Assembly (NCBI RefSeq): GCF_026341815.1
Contig: NZ_JAPENX010000001.1
Coordinates: 4,960,001 to 5,024,000 of the forward strand
Origin: Streptomyces sp. NBC_00572
Lineage (GTDB): Bacteria > Actinomycetota > Actinomycetes > Streptomycetales > Streptomycetaceae
Direction: 5' to 3'
DNA: 64,000 nucleotides
Shown here: positions 42,805-50,962 of the stretch, piece after piece
How the letters are laid out: each line of letters starts with the position of its first letter
Position numbering within the stretch: position 1 is the stretch's first letter
Notes under the pieces: generated by a model
Told to the model about the DNA's origin: nothing
The model's input: only the letters and a program-made list of their open reading frames with translations
Databases searched by the model: none
Position numbers and translations under genes: made by a program

Positions 42805-43670
42805 TCAAGCGGACACGGTACCGAGGCGGAAGAGCTGGGTCAGTGTCCGGAACTGGTGGCCCCGTAGTGATGGAGGAAGAGGGGCCTCGACGTGTGCCAT
42901 GTGATCGATGTCGGCTGGGTCGACGCTTTCGTTGGGAGCGTGGGTGAGGCACTGGGGTTCTTCGACGTGGAGGATCTGTTTGGCGAGGTTGCGCAGGGGG
43001 ATGGAACCGCCCTGTCCGAGGTAGGCCATGGGATCGCTGTAGACCTCAGTCATGGCCTGGTCGAGGGTGGTGTACGCGGGGCCGTCGATGCCGCGCGGGT
43101 GGCGGAGCCGCTGCTTTCGGTCTTGACGGTGACGCGCGCCCCTGGGGACGGCGGCGCGCAGGGGGCGGTGAGAGCTGCGACGGCGTCGTCGGCGTCGGTG
43201 CCGGGCGGGAGGCACGGCGAGCCACAGGCGCGGGCGGGCGGGACGGAGGCAGAGGAGCCGACGACGGGCGGGCAGTCGATGCCGAGGACGAGTGACGGCG
43301 GGCCGGGCCTACAGCTGGTCAGTGATGGTGCCGGTACCGGTGAGCCGGCGCCGTCAAGGACGCTGGCGTCGGGGCGGACTGCTGCTCGTCAAAGCCGACC
43401 CCGTCCCCAGCCCTCGCAGTCGAGGCCGTCGATGCGCATGGCGTCGATCTTGGGGGCCCGCGGGGTGGACAAGGCATAGATGAGGGCGGCGAGGGCGTCC
43501 AGGGCGGGGCCTCCAAACATGCCGGAGTGGATCTCGCCCTATGAGCCTCTCGACGGTGACGACGATGTTCGCCAAGCCCCGCAAGGAGGCGGTCGCGGCT
43601 CCCGTGCCGACGGCGGCGTTGCCGATGTCGCAGATCAGGAAGGCGTCGGCCTGAAAGTGCTCGGGGTGCT
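42805..43670 (-). pseudogene. Remnant of an M20-family metallopeptidase gene
   Basis: Reading the minus strand in shifting frames recovers M20 dipeptidase landmarks in order. EHFQADAFLICDIGNAAVG and SLRGLANIVVTVERL come first, from about 43,662. After a frame change the sequence reads EIHSGMFGGPALDALAALIYAL and IDAMRIDGLDCEGWG, and a further frame gives PPGTDADDAVAALTA. Last come IDGPAYTTLDQAMTEVY, GQGGSIPLRNLAKQI, and THAPNESVDPADIDHMA near 42,890. The N-terminal half, including the first metal ligands, is missing, and at least two frameshifts are needed. The 5' break lies close to the inverted boundary repeat at 43,723-43,767, so recombination at the island edge may have cut it. Confidence 0.75.
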
Positions 43671-43722
43671 GGGCGCCTCTGTCTGAGTCTCTGTCTGAGG
43701 AGATCCGTCGGCGCTCTCTGGT

Positions 43723-43767
43723 GTGCGTCAGAGGTCGCCCGTAGCGCCCATAGCGCACGTAATGCAC
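43723..43767 (-). repeat. Inverted copy of the island-boundary 9-bp repeat array
   Basis: The reverse complement of this 45-bp stretch reads as four 9-mers (GTGCATTAC, GTGCGCTAT, GGGCGCTAC, GGGCGACCT) followed by CTGACGCAC. It aligns with 32,558-32,602 with about seven mismatches and a one-base indel. It faces the direct copy at 43,921-43,966, giving the right boundary an inverted-repeat layout. Confidence 0.65.
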
Positions 43768-43848
43768 ATTGATCTTGAGTCCGTTTTGTGGTCTACATGC
43801 TGCTGACCTGCGGTTTTCCTTGACCTGTTTTGGCTCTACATGTTTGCG

Positions 43849-43982
43849 ATGACGCACCATATCGAGTGCGTGGCGATCCTGGAGCCGGTGAAGAAGGACG
43901 CCTGACCTGCGGTTTCACCAGTGCGCATTATGTGCGGTGTGGGCGTTACGGGCGATATCTTGACGCTGAGATGACGCTCGTT
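43849..43982 (+). repeat. Right copy of island-flanking duplication with methyltransferase 3' remnant (attR candidate)
   Basis: From 43,849 the plus strand encodes MTHHIECVAILEPVKKDA and a stop at 43,903-43,905. This is the same 18-codon tail as the methyltransferase (MTHHVECVAILEPAEKGR) with no gene body upstream. The similarity continues about 77 bp past the stop, including the 24-bp identical block at 43,943-43,966 and two 11-bp repeat units (43,961-43,982). A third partial echo (CTGACCTGCGGTTTT) lies just upstream at 43,803-43,817. Confidence 0.75.
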
Positions 43983-44225
43983 CTGATGGGTTGTCAGGTC
44001 GAGTTTGGTGCAGGTGACGGTGGGTGGAGCGCCGCCTGCACCGGGGCTCGCCCCGGCTCGGTGGGCCGGCCGGTTGGCAGCCGGTGCTCGTGGTGAGGCA
44101 CGGAGTAGCCGTCGGAGAGCCCCGGCACCTGGTCAGGTCAGACTGCTCAGCGCCGCCGCCACATCGACGACGGTGCCGGCGCCGCGGGCGATCGCACCGC
44201 CACAGCCCTGCCCGGGCCGGTTCGT

Positions 44226-45662
44226 TCAGGAGGCGGGAACGGAGTCCTCGAAGGCCGTCCCGGTCGTGCGGTACGCGGCGACCTTCGCCGCCACTTGGGC
44301 GGGGGTGAGGACCTGGTCCTTCACGTGGAGGACGTAGTCGACCTGCTCCTCGTAGGCGCGGGGCACTGTGGAGGTCTGGCCGGCGAGGTCGATCAGCCAC
44401 TGGTTGAAGTGGATCGACATGGGCCGTTCCGGCAGGTAGCGGGCGTCGTGCCGGGCGAACTCCCGGCCGTCGAGGTAGTAGACGAGCGTTGTGTCGTCGA
44501 TGGTCAGGACGAGGTCGTGCCAGCCGGCGTAGCTCGTGCGGGCCTCGGTGTGCTGGTTTACCGCCTCCCAGGGGTCGGGCCGGAAGGTCTCCCAGGAGGT
44601 GGTGTAAAGGACGTTCGCCGCCTCGCCCCAGCCGCCGTTGGGGAGGTACTCGAAGTCGTACTCGGCGTAGTCGTCCGCCATCGGTGCAGTGAGGTCGTTG
44701 ATGGTGAAGAAGCTCTGGACCAGGTGGTCGCCGTCCGGACCGCTGGTCGGGGTGTCCGCGAAGCGCACGCGGGCGGCGTACGTCCCGTTCTTGAACTTCC
44801 GTGCATCGGTGTGCACTTCGGTCTGCCGGGTCGACGCGCCGGTACCCGCGGTCGACGTGCGCAGCGTCATGACGGAGTTCGCGCCCTCTTTGGCGAAGGT
44901 CACGTTCTCGGGCGCCCAGGTCGCCTGGCCGACCCCGGGGCCGCCTCCGCCGGAGCGGATGGTCCAGCCGTGTGCGGCGATCGCCGGGTCGGTGTGACCG
45001 GTGTATGAGAAGTCGTCGAAGAGGACACCCTGTCCGGCCGGGGGAGTGGTCGGACCTGAAGGGGACGGGGCACTCGGCGTCGGGGTGGGCGTGTCGCCGC
45101 CCGGGACGGTGCCCCAGACCTGGACCCCGCCGATGGTGGCGGTGACCTTGGTCCAGTTCCCGTACGTGGTCTGGGCGGGCCCGAACGAGTAGTCGTCGGA
45201 CTGGTCGAGCGACTGCCAGTCGGAGCGGTGGAAGCGCAGCTGTACGTCCCCGGTGCCGGCGCCCGGAGCCAGCGAGCCCGCCCCCGCCGTGAACCCCACC
45301 TCCAGGAACCGGTCCGCCTCGGCGGTGGGACTGGCCGGCGTGCCGAACGTGCCCGTCAGGTGCGTACAGCCCCTTACGGCCCAGTCGCAGGCGTAGGTGT
45401 ACGAGGCGCCGGGGTCGGCCTTGAAGTAGTAGCGCAGCTTGACCTGGCTCAACGGGACGCTTGTCGTCCCGGTGTTGACCACGGTGAACCAAGGCGCCGC
45501 CTGGTCGCTGCCCGCGCTGCCGTGCCGGTACTGGACGGCGATGCTCTCGTCCGCGGCGGCGGCAGGGAGGGCGGTGAGCGCGGTGGCGCCGAGGCCGATC
45601 ACGGTGGCGGCGACGAGCGCGGTGCGCATGCCGGGCTTCCGCCAGCTCGTTCCGTTGCGCAT
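44226..45662 (-). CDS. Secreted glycoside hydrolase family 16 enzyme with CBM3
   Basis: A 478-residue exported enzyme. The signal peptide of about 36 residues has twin arginines only loosely (MRNGTSWRKPGMRTALVAAT) and ends AAAAD. A family 3 carbohydrate-binding module follows (about 38-190: IAVQYRHGSAGSDQAAPWFTVVN, LRYYFKADPGASYTYACDW, RFLEVGFTAGAGSLAPG). Then come a Pro/Thr/Ser linker (about 191-220) and a GH16 jelly roll with the catalytic ExDxE motif Glu334-Asp336-Glu338 (AEYDFEY). GH16 enzymes cut beta-1,3 or mixed-linkage glucans and other beta-glycans retentively, and CBM3 suggests attack on cellulose-containing plant walls. A promoter with a DasR-like operator lies 100 bp upstream. It starts about 260 bp outside the island's right boundary. 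Confidence 0.88.
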   Translation of the reverse strand: MRNGTSWRKPGMRTALVAATVIGLGATALTALPAAAADESIAVQYRHGSAGSDQAAPWFTVVNTGTTSVPLSQVKLRYYFKADPGASYTYACDWAVRGCTHLTGTFGTPASPTAEADRFLEVGFTAGAGSLAPGAGTGDVQLRFHRSDWQSLDQSDDYSFGPAQTTYGNWTKVTATIGGVQVWGTVPGGDTPTPTPSAPSPSGPTTPPAGQGVLFDDFSYTGHTDPAIAAHGWTIRSGGGGPGVGQATWAPENVTFAKEGANSVMTLRTSTAGTGASTRQTEVHTDARKFKNGTYAARVRFADTPTSGPDGDHLVQSFFTINDLTAPMADDYAEYDFEYLPNGGWGEAANVLYTTSWETFRPDPWEAVNQHTEARTSYAGWHDLVLTIDDTTLVYYLDGREFARHDARYLPERPMSIHFNQWLIDLAGQTSTVPRAYEEQVDYVLHVKDQVLTPAQVAAKVAAYRTTGTAFEDSVPAS

Positions 45663-46018
45663 GGGGGTTCCTCTCGGAGAGGTGATGGGGGGAAGGCAGC
45701 ACGGTGCCGCGGGCGAAGCCTGATGCTTCAACGCTCGTGTGGGGAACGGCTGATCACGCGCCGAGGAGAAGTTGGCATAGACCAATGGTCCGGTCAACCC
45801 CTGGAGCTGCGTCCGGATGTGGGAGTCATGGGCACGGCCTGACTGCTGGCGCCACCGGGAGGCCCTGCGGCACTCGTGCGCGATCAACTCTGCGCGAACA
45901 CGGCTGTCGGGCAAGCTGGAGCCGGCCAGTCCCCTGGGCCGCGGCCTTCCTGCCCCCAGGCGCGCCGGCCCGGTTGGGGTCTGTTCACGGGAGGTGCCAC
46001 GGTGACGGCAGGCCTGCC
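45663..46018 (-). promoter_or_regulatory. GH16 promoter with dre-like operator, in a 356-bp intergenic region
   Basis: On the minus strand, TTGACC (45,792-45,797) and CAACTT (45,769-45,774) are spaced by 17 bp. The spacer and -10 overlap ATTGGTCTATGCCAAC (45,771-45,786), which matches 11 of 16 positions of the DasR responsive element consensus (ACTGGTCTAGACCACT-type). The inferred transcript would have a leader of about 100 nt. The remainder of the interval up to 46,018 contains no gene I can support. Confidence 0.5.
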
Positions 46019-47944
46019 TCAGTAGCTGCCGGAGTCGCTGAACGCCCAGTCCACGCCGTATGGGGCTAGTTGGCCGGCGATTCGGCGGCGTAGGTCGGGG
46101 CCGGAGACCGGAGGCAGGGTTACCGTCGGGCGGCCGTCGGCCAGGTCGCACCGGATCTGCTCGTCGGCGTAGGCGATGCCGATGTCGGCCAGAGCGCTGG
46201 AGACCGCGCGCCGGGTGGAGTCGAGGTGCAGGGGGACCTTGGAGGGCTTGCCGATGTCGGTCAGCGGAAGCGCCGACAGGACGATGACGTCCTTAGGGGC
46301 CGCGGCTCGCTCGGGTACGTGTCGTGCGGCGAACGCGATCAGTTCGTCGGGGTCGGTGTCGGTCGTGCCGGGGGCCAGGGTGACGTAGGCGACGGGGACT
46401 TCGCCGGAGTGCGGGTCGGGGCGTCCGACGGCGCTCGCGCCGGTGACGGCCGGGTGGGCGAGGAGGGCGTCCTCGATGACGGCGGGGTCTATGTTGTGGC
46501 CGCCGCGGATGATCAGGTCCTTCGCGCGGCCGAGCAGGTGGACGAAGCCCTCGGGATCCACGCGCGCGAGGTCACCGGTGTTGAGCCAGCCGTCGCGCAC
46601 GCTGCCGAGGGAGTCCATGCGCGGTCCGTCGGCGTCGTGGCCGACGACGTAGCCGGGGAAGACGGTGGGGCCGCTGATGGCGAGGATGCCGGGTTCCCCC
46701 TGCGGGAGGTCGTGCCAGTAGCCGTCGCTGTCGATCCGTACCGTCTTCACCTGCTGGTAGGGCATGCGCTGGCCCGCCGCCTCGGGGCGCTGGTGTTCGC
46801 GCAGGAAGCTTCGGGCGCTGCCGCAGGTGGCCTCGGTCAGTCCGTACCCCTGGCACAGGGGGACGCCGGTGTGGTCCTCGAACGCCACGCGTACCGCCGA
46901 CGGCAGAGGGGACGCCCCGACGATCGCGAAGCGCAGCGAGGTGATGTCCGCGTCGAGCGGCACCCGGGCTAGCCCGGCGTAGACGGTCGGAACGGCGGAC
47001 ATGGTGGCGATCCGGAAATGCTCGACGATCCGCCAGATGACCGTGAACAACGTCGGTTCACGGTAGCCGAGGGGACCGGCCCACACACTGTGCTGACCGC
47101 GCAGCAGCGGTGCCAGCAGTGTGACGACCAGGGCGTTGACGTGGAAGAGCGGCAGCCCGGCGAAGAGTACGGAATCGGAGTCCAGTAGGCTGTTGGCCGC
47201 GATCATCCAGGCGTCGGTCACCTCGTTGGTGTGGGTGTGCGCGGCCAGCTTGGGGGCCCCGGTGGTGCCGCCGGTGTGGAAGTACGCGGCCAGGTCACCG
47301 GCTTTCGGGGGCACCACGCCGGGACGGAGTTCTGTCGGCTGGGCAGCGGCCGCGACGTGCAGGTAGGCGACCTCGATGCCGGCGACGCGTTCCAGGGCGG
47401 GCGCGGGATCGGTCGCGCCGAGGGGACGTAGGGCGAACAGCGCCGAGCAGCGGAGCGATGCCGCCACGGCGCGGGCCGTCCGCCATGCGTCGGGGTCGAG
47501 TTCGGGTCCGGCCGCGACGAGGATCCTGGCCCCGCCCAGGCCCAGAAGGCGTTCGGCGTGCTCGGCGGCGAGGGCAGGGTTGACCGGTGCCGCGATGCCC
47601 GAGAGCTGGGCGGCCAGGAGCGTGGCGGGCAGCAGGCCGGTATTGGGGGTCAGCAGGCCCACCGCGGTGGTACGGCGGACACCGTGCTGGTGGAACAGGT
47701 TCGCGATGCGGTGCACCTGGTCGCGTAGTTGACCGAAGCCCACGGTCTCGCCGCGCGTCCACTGCTCCGCGCTGGGCAGTACGGTGAGAGCCGGCCGGTC
47801 GGGCCAGAGGGTGGCGGCGCGGGCCAGAACGTCGTAGGTGGTACCGGGCAGGCCGCGGTCCTCCAGTGCGAGGGACTCGATCGTCTTCAGGTCGCCCGGC
47901 TGGTCGTACGCCGGCCAGAGCGGATCGGGTTGAGGGGCGTTCAC
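46019..47944 (-). CDS. AMP-dependent acyl-CoA synthetase
   Basis: A 641-residue ANL-superfamily ligase that adenylates a carboxylic acid and transfers it to CoA. Core motifs are A3 YFHTGGTTGAPKLAAHTH (about residues 240-257), A5 CQGYGLTEATCGSARSF, A7 WLNTGDLARVDPEGFVHLLGR and A8 RAKDLIIRGGHNIDPAVIEDAL. The canonical catalytic lysine appears in DIGKPSKVPLHLD (A10-like). The length and closeness to the amidase point to an acid released from an amide, but the substrate is open. The GTG at 47,942-47,944 has AAAGG upstream; the open frame continues upstream without a start signal. The C-terminus extends about 60 residues beyond A10. Confidence 0.87.
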   Translation of the reverse strand: MNAPQPDPLWPAYDQPGDLKTIESLALEDRGLPGTTYDVLARAATLWPDRPALTVLPSAEQWTRGETVGFGQLRDQVHRIANLFHQHGVRRTTAVGLLTPNTGLLPATLLAAQLSGIAAPVNPALAAEHAERLLGLGGARILVAAGPELDPDAWRTARAVAASLRCSALFALRPLGATDPAPALERVAGIEVAYLHVAAAAQPTELRPGVVPPKAGDLAAYFHTGGTTGAPKLAAHTHTNEVTDAWMIAANSLLDSDSVLFAGLPLFHVNALVVTLLAPLLRGQHSVWAGPLGYREPTLFTVIWRIVEHFRIATMSAVPTVYAGLARVPLDADITSLRFAIVGASPLPSAVRVAFEDHTGVPLCQGYGLTEATCGSARSFLREHQRPEAAGQRMPYQQVKTVRIDSDGYWHDLPQGEPGILAISGPTVFPGYVVGHDADGPRMDSLGSVRDGWLNTGDLARVDPEGFVHLLGRAKDLIIRGGHNIDPAVIEDALLAHPAVTGASAVGRPDPHSGEVPVAYVTLAPGTTDTDPDELIAFAARHVPERAAAPKDVIVLSALPLTDIGKPSKVPLHLDSTRRAVSSALADIGIAYADEQIRCDLADGRPTVTLPPVSGPDLRRRIAGQLAPYGVDWAFSDSGSY

Positions 47945-48171
47945 GGGGGCTGCCTTTCGAGGGTTGACCGATGAGTGTGAGGTTGCTGCGCTGGAGCCTG
48001 ACCGGGCATTCCCGCGCGGGCGGAGACGTCTGTGCCGCTCTTCCGGCGGTAACCGTCGCGTCGCCGACCGGTCTTCGGCGTCGGCCGGCAGGGAGGTCAG
48101 CAAGGGGGTGAGGCGCGCTGGTGCGGCCCAGCCGTCTCCACGGTCGTCCCGCCGAGGAATCCCCGTCGTGG

Positions 48172-49623
48172 TTACGACAGGTGGTCTTCGAGCTGCGCGT
48201 ACGGCCAGGGGCGGAGGGTCTCCAGAGCCTTGCCGACGCGGAAGACGGAGGGGTCGTCGTAGGGGTGGCCGACGATCTGGAGGCCGGTGGGGATTCCCCA
48301 GCTCGACATGCCGGAGGGGACGTTGAGGACGGGGCAGCGGTTGTTGATGTTGAAGGGGGTGGTCATGGCGCTCCACAGGGTGTCGGCCACCTCCTTGCCG
48401 TGCACCACGACCTTGTCGCCCGCGAGGTCGTCGCCCGCGTGCCAGCCGGGGATGGCGGTGGTGGGGCAGACCAGGGCGTCGAATCCGTCCATGGCGGTGG
48501 CGAGCCCGCGTTGCAGCTGGTGTTCGGCGCGCAGGGAGTCGAGGTAGCTGACCTCGGTGCGGGCGTACGTCATGGTGTCGGCGAAGGCGACCGCGTACGG
48601 GCTGAGCAGGTCGCGGTGGGTTTCGGCGGCTTCGATGACGAGGGCGCCGAAGATGGTGGAGAAGTGGCCGGCGATCGCGGTCAGCAGGTCGAGGTGGGTC
48701 CAGGGGAGGGTGATCTCCTCCACGTGGGCTCCGGCGTCGGCGAGGGCCTGGGCGGCGGCGCGTGTGTTGGCCTCGATCTCCGGGTGGACGTCGTACTCGC
48801 CGAGGCGGACGCACAGGGCGATCCGCATGCCGGTGACGTCCTTGTACGCGGTGGGCAGGGTGAGCTTGGGGCGGATCGAGGTGTGGTCGCGGGGGTCGGG
48901 GCCGGCCAGGACGTTCTGGAAGGCGATGACGTCGTCGACCGTGCGGGCCATCGGGCCGTCGCCGCGGTAGTGGTCGGCGGTGAGCACGCCGAGCCCGGGA
49001 TTGCGGCCGTAGGGGGCCTTGAAGCCGACGGTTCCGGTGAAAGCGGCCGGGATGCGGGTGGAGCCGCCTATGTCGGAGGCCGAGGCGAGCAGGGTCGTGC
49101 CGGCGGCGAGGGAGGCGCCCGCTCCGCCGGAGGAGCCGCCGGGGGTGAAGTCGGGGTTCCACGGGTTGCGGGTGACACCCCACATACGGGAGTGGGTGTA
49201 GGTGGCGAGGGAGAACTCGGGGGTGGCGGTACGGGCGTGGATGATGCCGCCCGCGTCGAGTATGCGGTCGACGACGGGGGCGTTCTCGGTGGCGACCTGG
49301 CCCTTCCTGGCGAGGGAGCCCTCGGTCAGGGTGCGGCCCAGGATGGCGTGCTTCTCCTTGGCCGCGACCGGGATGCCCTCCAGGGGGCGGGGGGTGAGAC
49401 CGTTCTTGCCGAGATAGCGGTCCTCGGCGTGCCGGGCCTGCTCCAGGGCCTCGTCGAAGAGGCGCTCGGTGAAGGCGTTGATCCGCGGTTCGACTTTCTC
49501 GGTGCGATCGACGACGGCCCGCATCAGCTCAACGGGGGAGACCTCGCGCAGGGCGAAGAGCCGGATCGCTTCGGTGGCGCTGAGGTGGACGAGGTCGTCG
49601 CCGGCGGGCGGGTTGCTGGGCAT
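48172..49623 (-). CDS. Amidase-signature-family amidase
   Basis: A 483-residue amide hydrolase with the Ser-cisSer-Lys triad readable: Lys89 in GIPVAAKEKHA, cis-Ser164 in TPGGSSGGAG, and nucleophile Ser188 in SDIGGSTRIPA. The 24-residue spacing between the serines is normal. No signal peptide is present, so it is cytoplasmic. MPSNPPAGDDLVHLSATEAIRLF matches the usual N-terminus, and GAGAGGGAC-like purines precede the ATG. It is separated by about 230 bp from the acyl-CoA synthetase on the same strand, with which it may form a loose operon, and it faces the Lrp/AsnC regulator. Substrates in the family range from aliphatic and aryl amides to peptide amides; this one is unknown. Confidence 0.9.
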   Translation of the reverse strand: MPSNPPAGDDLVHLSATEAIRLFALREVSPVELMRAVVDRTEKVEPRINAFTERLFDEALEQARHAEDRYLGKNGLTPRPLEGIPVAAKEKHAILGRTLTEGSLARKGQVATENAPVVDRILDAGGIIHARTATPEFSLATYTHSRMWGVTRNPWNPDFTPGGSSGGAGASLAAGTTLLASASDIGGSTRIPAAFTGTVGFKAPYGRNPGLGVLTADHYRGDGPMARTVDDVIAFQNVLAGPDPRDHTSIRPKLTLPTAYKDVTGMRIALCVRLGEYDVHPEIEANTRAAAQALADAGAHVEEITLPWTHLDLLTAIAGHFSTIFGALVIEAAETHRDLLSPYAVAFADTMTYARTEVSYLDSLRAEHQLQRGLATAMDGFDALVCPTTAIPGWHAGDDLAGDKVVVHGKEVADTLWSAMTTPFNINNRCPVLNVPSGMSSWGIPTGLQIVGHPYDDPSVFRVGKALETLRPWPYAQLEDHLS

Positions 49624-49778
49624 GGAGGTGTCCCTCTCGGTCTTGGGCTGAGGCCGGTCGGCCGTCCGGCGGTGGTGCCTCAGCCTCGGGTACCCGTCCC
49701 ACCCGCCTCGCAGATTGCACGGATCCACCAGAACCGGCGGCAGTGTGCGAGAAACCGCAGCCCGCTGGGAGGAGGGAT

Positions 49779-50843
49779 TCAGGCGATCGGGTGCCACAGA
49801 TCGATCGGGACGCAGCCGGTGCTGCGGCCGTCGTCTCCGAGCAGACGGCCCATGCGTTTGACCCATCGCAGGGTGACCGTGCGGTTCAGCACCCGCAACG
49901 AGGGGATCCGTGCGGCGGCCTGGGCCTCGTAGCGGGCGAGGTCGTCCAGGGCGTGCAGCCACGCGACGCTCAGCAGGTTGGCCTCGGAGGACACCGACGC
50001 CGCCATGCGGGTGTCCCGCAGCCGGGTCAACTCCTCACCGGCCGTCGTGAGCTGCGCGGGCGGTACGGACATCCAGAGCGTCGCCGAACTGCGCCATCCC
50101 GCGTGCAGGTGGGCGGTGTCGCAGCGCAGCACCGCTCTGCCGCCGTGGAGCAGCGAGTGCAGCAGCCGCCGTACCGTCGACTCGGGGCGGTCCGACTCGG
50201 CGGCGATCGAGGCGACGGAGCGGCGGCCGTCCTCGGCGAGGGCGAGCAGCAGGGCGCGGTCCTCGGGGCTCAGGGTCGCGGCGGCGGTGCGGGAGGCGCT
50301 GTCCTCGGTCTCCGCCAGATCGCGCCGCTGGTCGCGGGAGAGCGAGTCCATGCGCCACTCGCTTCCGTCCTGGTGCAGGTGCTGCACCAGGTGGGTGCGG
50401 GTGGCGGTCACCGCCTCGTCGCGGCCGAGAGCGAGGACGTACGCGGTCATCAACGACTTCGTCGCCGTGGCCACCGTCAGCAGCAGGTCGCACGATCCCG
50501 CCACCAGTTCCACGCTCGTCGCCTGCGGGTGACGGGCGAGCCGCCCGGCCAGGGCCTCCCGGGCCTGGGGCACGCACGACACCTCGATCAAGGCGAGAGC
50601 GCCGTACGCCACTTGGGAGGGAGCCGCGTGGCAGGTGATCCACGCCTCGCCGGAATCGCGCAGCCGGGCCCAGCGTCGTGAGAGCGTCGCCGCGTCCACT
50701 CCGAGCGGGCGGGCCAGCTGCGCCCAGGGAGCGCGGGGCGCCATCTGCAGGGCGTTGACGAGCGCGAGATCGAGTTCATCGAGTGTTCCCCGGGACGGAG
50801 TGTCGCCCCTGACCGAGCCGACGGATGCTGCGGATTCGTGCAT
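49779..50843 (-). CDS. Double-length Lrp/AsnC-family transcriptional regulator
   Basis: A 354-residue regulator made of two AsnC-like halves. The first helix-turn-helix is at about 20-65 (LDELDLALVNALQMAPRAPWAQLARPLGVDAATLSRRWARLRDSG), followed by a RAM-like sensor domain. The second helix-turn-helix is near 190-230 (LSPEDRALLLALAEDGRRSVASIAAESDRPESTVRRLLHSL), followed by another ligand-domain-like region. Such duplicated AsnC proteins occur in actinobacteria and usually control amino-acid or peptide catabolism. It is divergent from the peptide ABC operon across 119 bp, so it probably regulates that operon in response to a transported amino acid or peptide. The ATG at 50,841-50,843 has AAAGG upstream. 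Confidence 0.88.
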   Translation of the reverse strand: MHESAASVGSVRGDTPSRGTLDELDLALVNALQMAPRAPWAQLARPLGVDAATLSRRWARLRDSGEAWITCHAAPSQVAYGALALIEVSCVPQAREALAGRLARHPQATSVELVAGSCDLLLTVATATKSLMTAYVLALGRDEAVTATRTHLVQHLHQDGSEWRMDSLSRDQRRDLAETEDSASRTAAATLSPEDRALLLALAEDGRRSVASIAAESDRPESTVRRLLHSLLHGGRAVLRCDTAHLHAGWRSSATLWMSVPPAQLTTAGEELTRLRDTRMAASVSSEANLLSVAWLHALDDLARYEAQAAARIPSLRVLNRTVTLRWVKRMGRLLGDDGRSTGCVPIDLWHPIA

Positions 50844-50962
50844 GCGATCACCTTTCCCGTGCGGATTCTTGCAATTTCGAGGTGGGGAGGGAAGCGGCCT
50901 GTTTTGTATCCCGCATCACACCGCAGCACCGCCCTCCCACCCTCAGCCCTGGGGAGTCCTCC

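Larger units (their letters stand above)
32578..43966. mobile_element. Putative defence island inserted at the RNA methyltransferase 3' end
   Basis: The element is bounded by identical 24-bp blocks inside a longer duplication of the methyltransferase 3' end. It contains hsdM-hsdS-hsdR, a convergent ietA-ietS-type operon and a decayed M20 peptidase gene. Codon choice in the hsd genes is visibly less GC-biased than in flanking genes. No integrase, excisionase, relaxase or replication gene is visible, so it is either mobilised in trans or fixed. Exact ends are uncertain because the duplicated region is about 134 bp long. Confidence 0.65.

Noticed and set aside
42892..43479. Plus-strand open frame of about 195 codons
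   Set aside because: It is the antisense of the M20 pseudogene; the minus strand carries the family landmarks.
46019..49183. A single protein of over 1,000 residues running from the acyl-CoA synthetase into the amidase region
   Set aside because: The part upstream of 47,944 is an Arg/Pro/His-rich shadow of the amidase gene; the synthetase has its own GTG and ribosome site.
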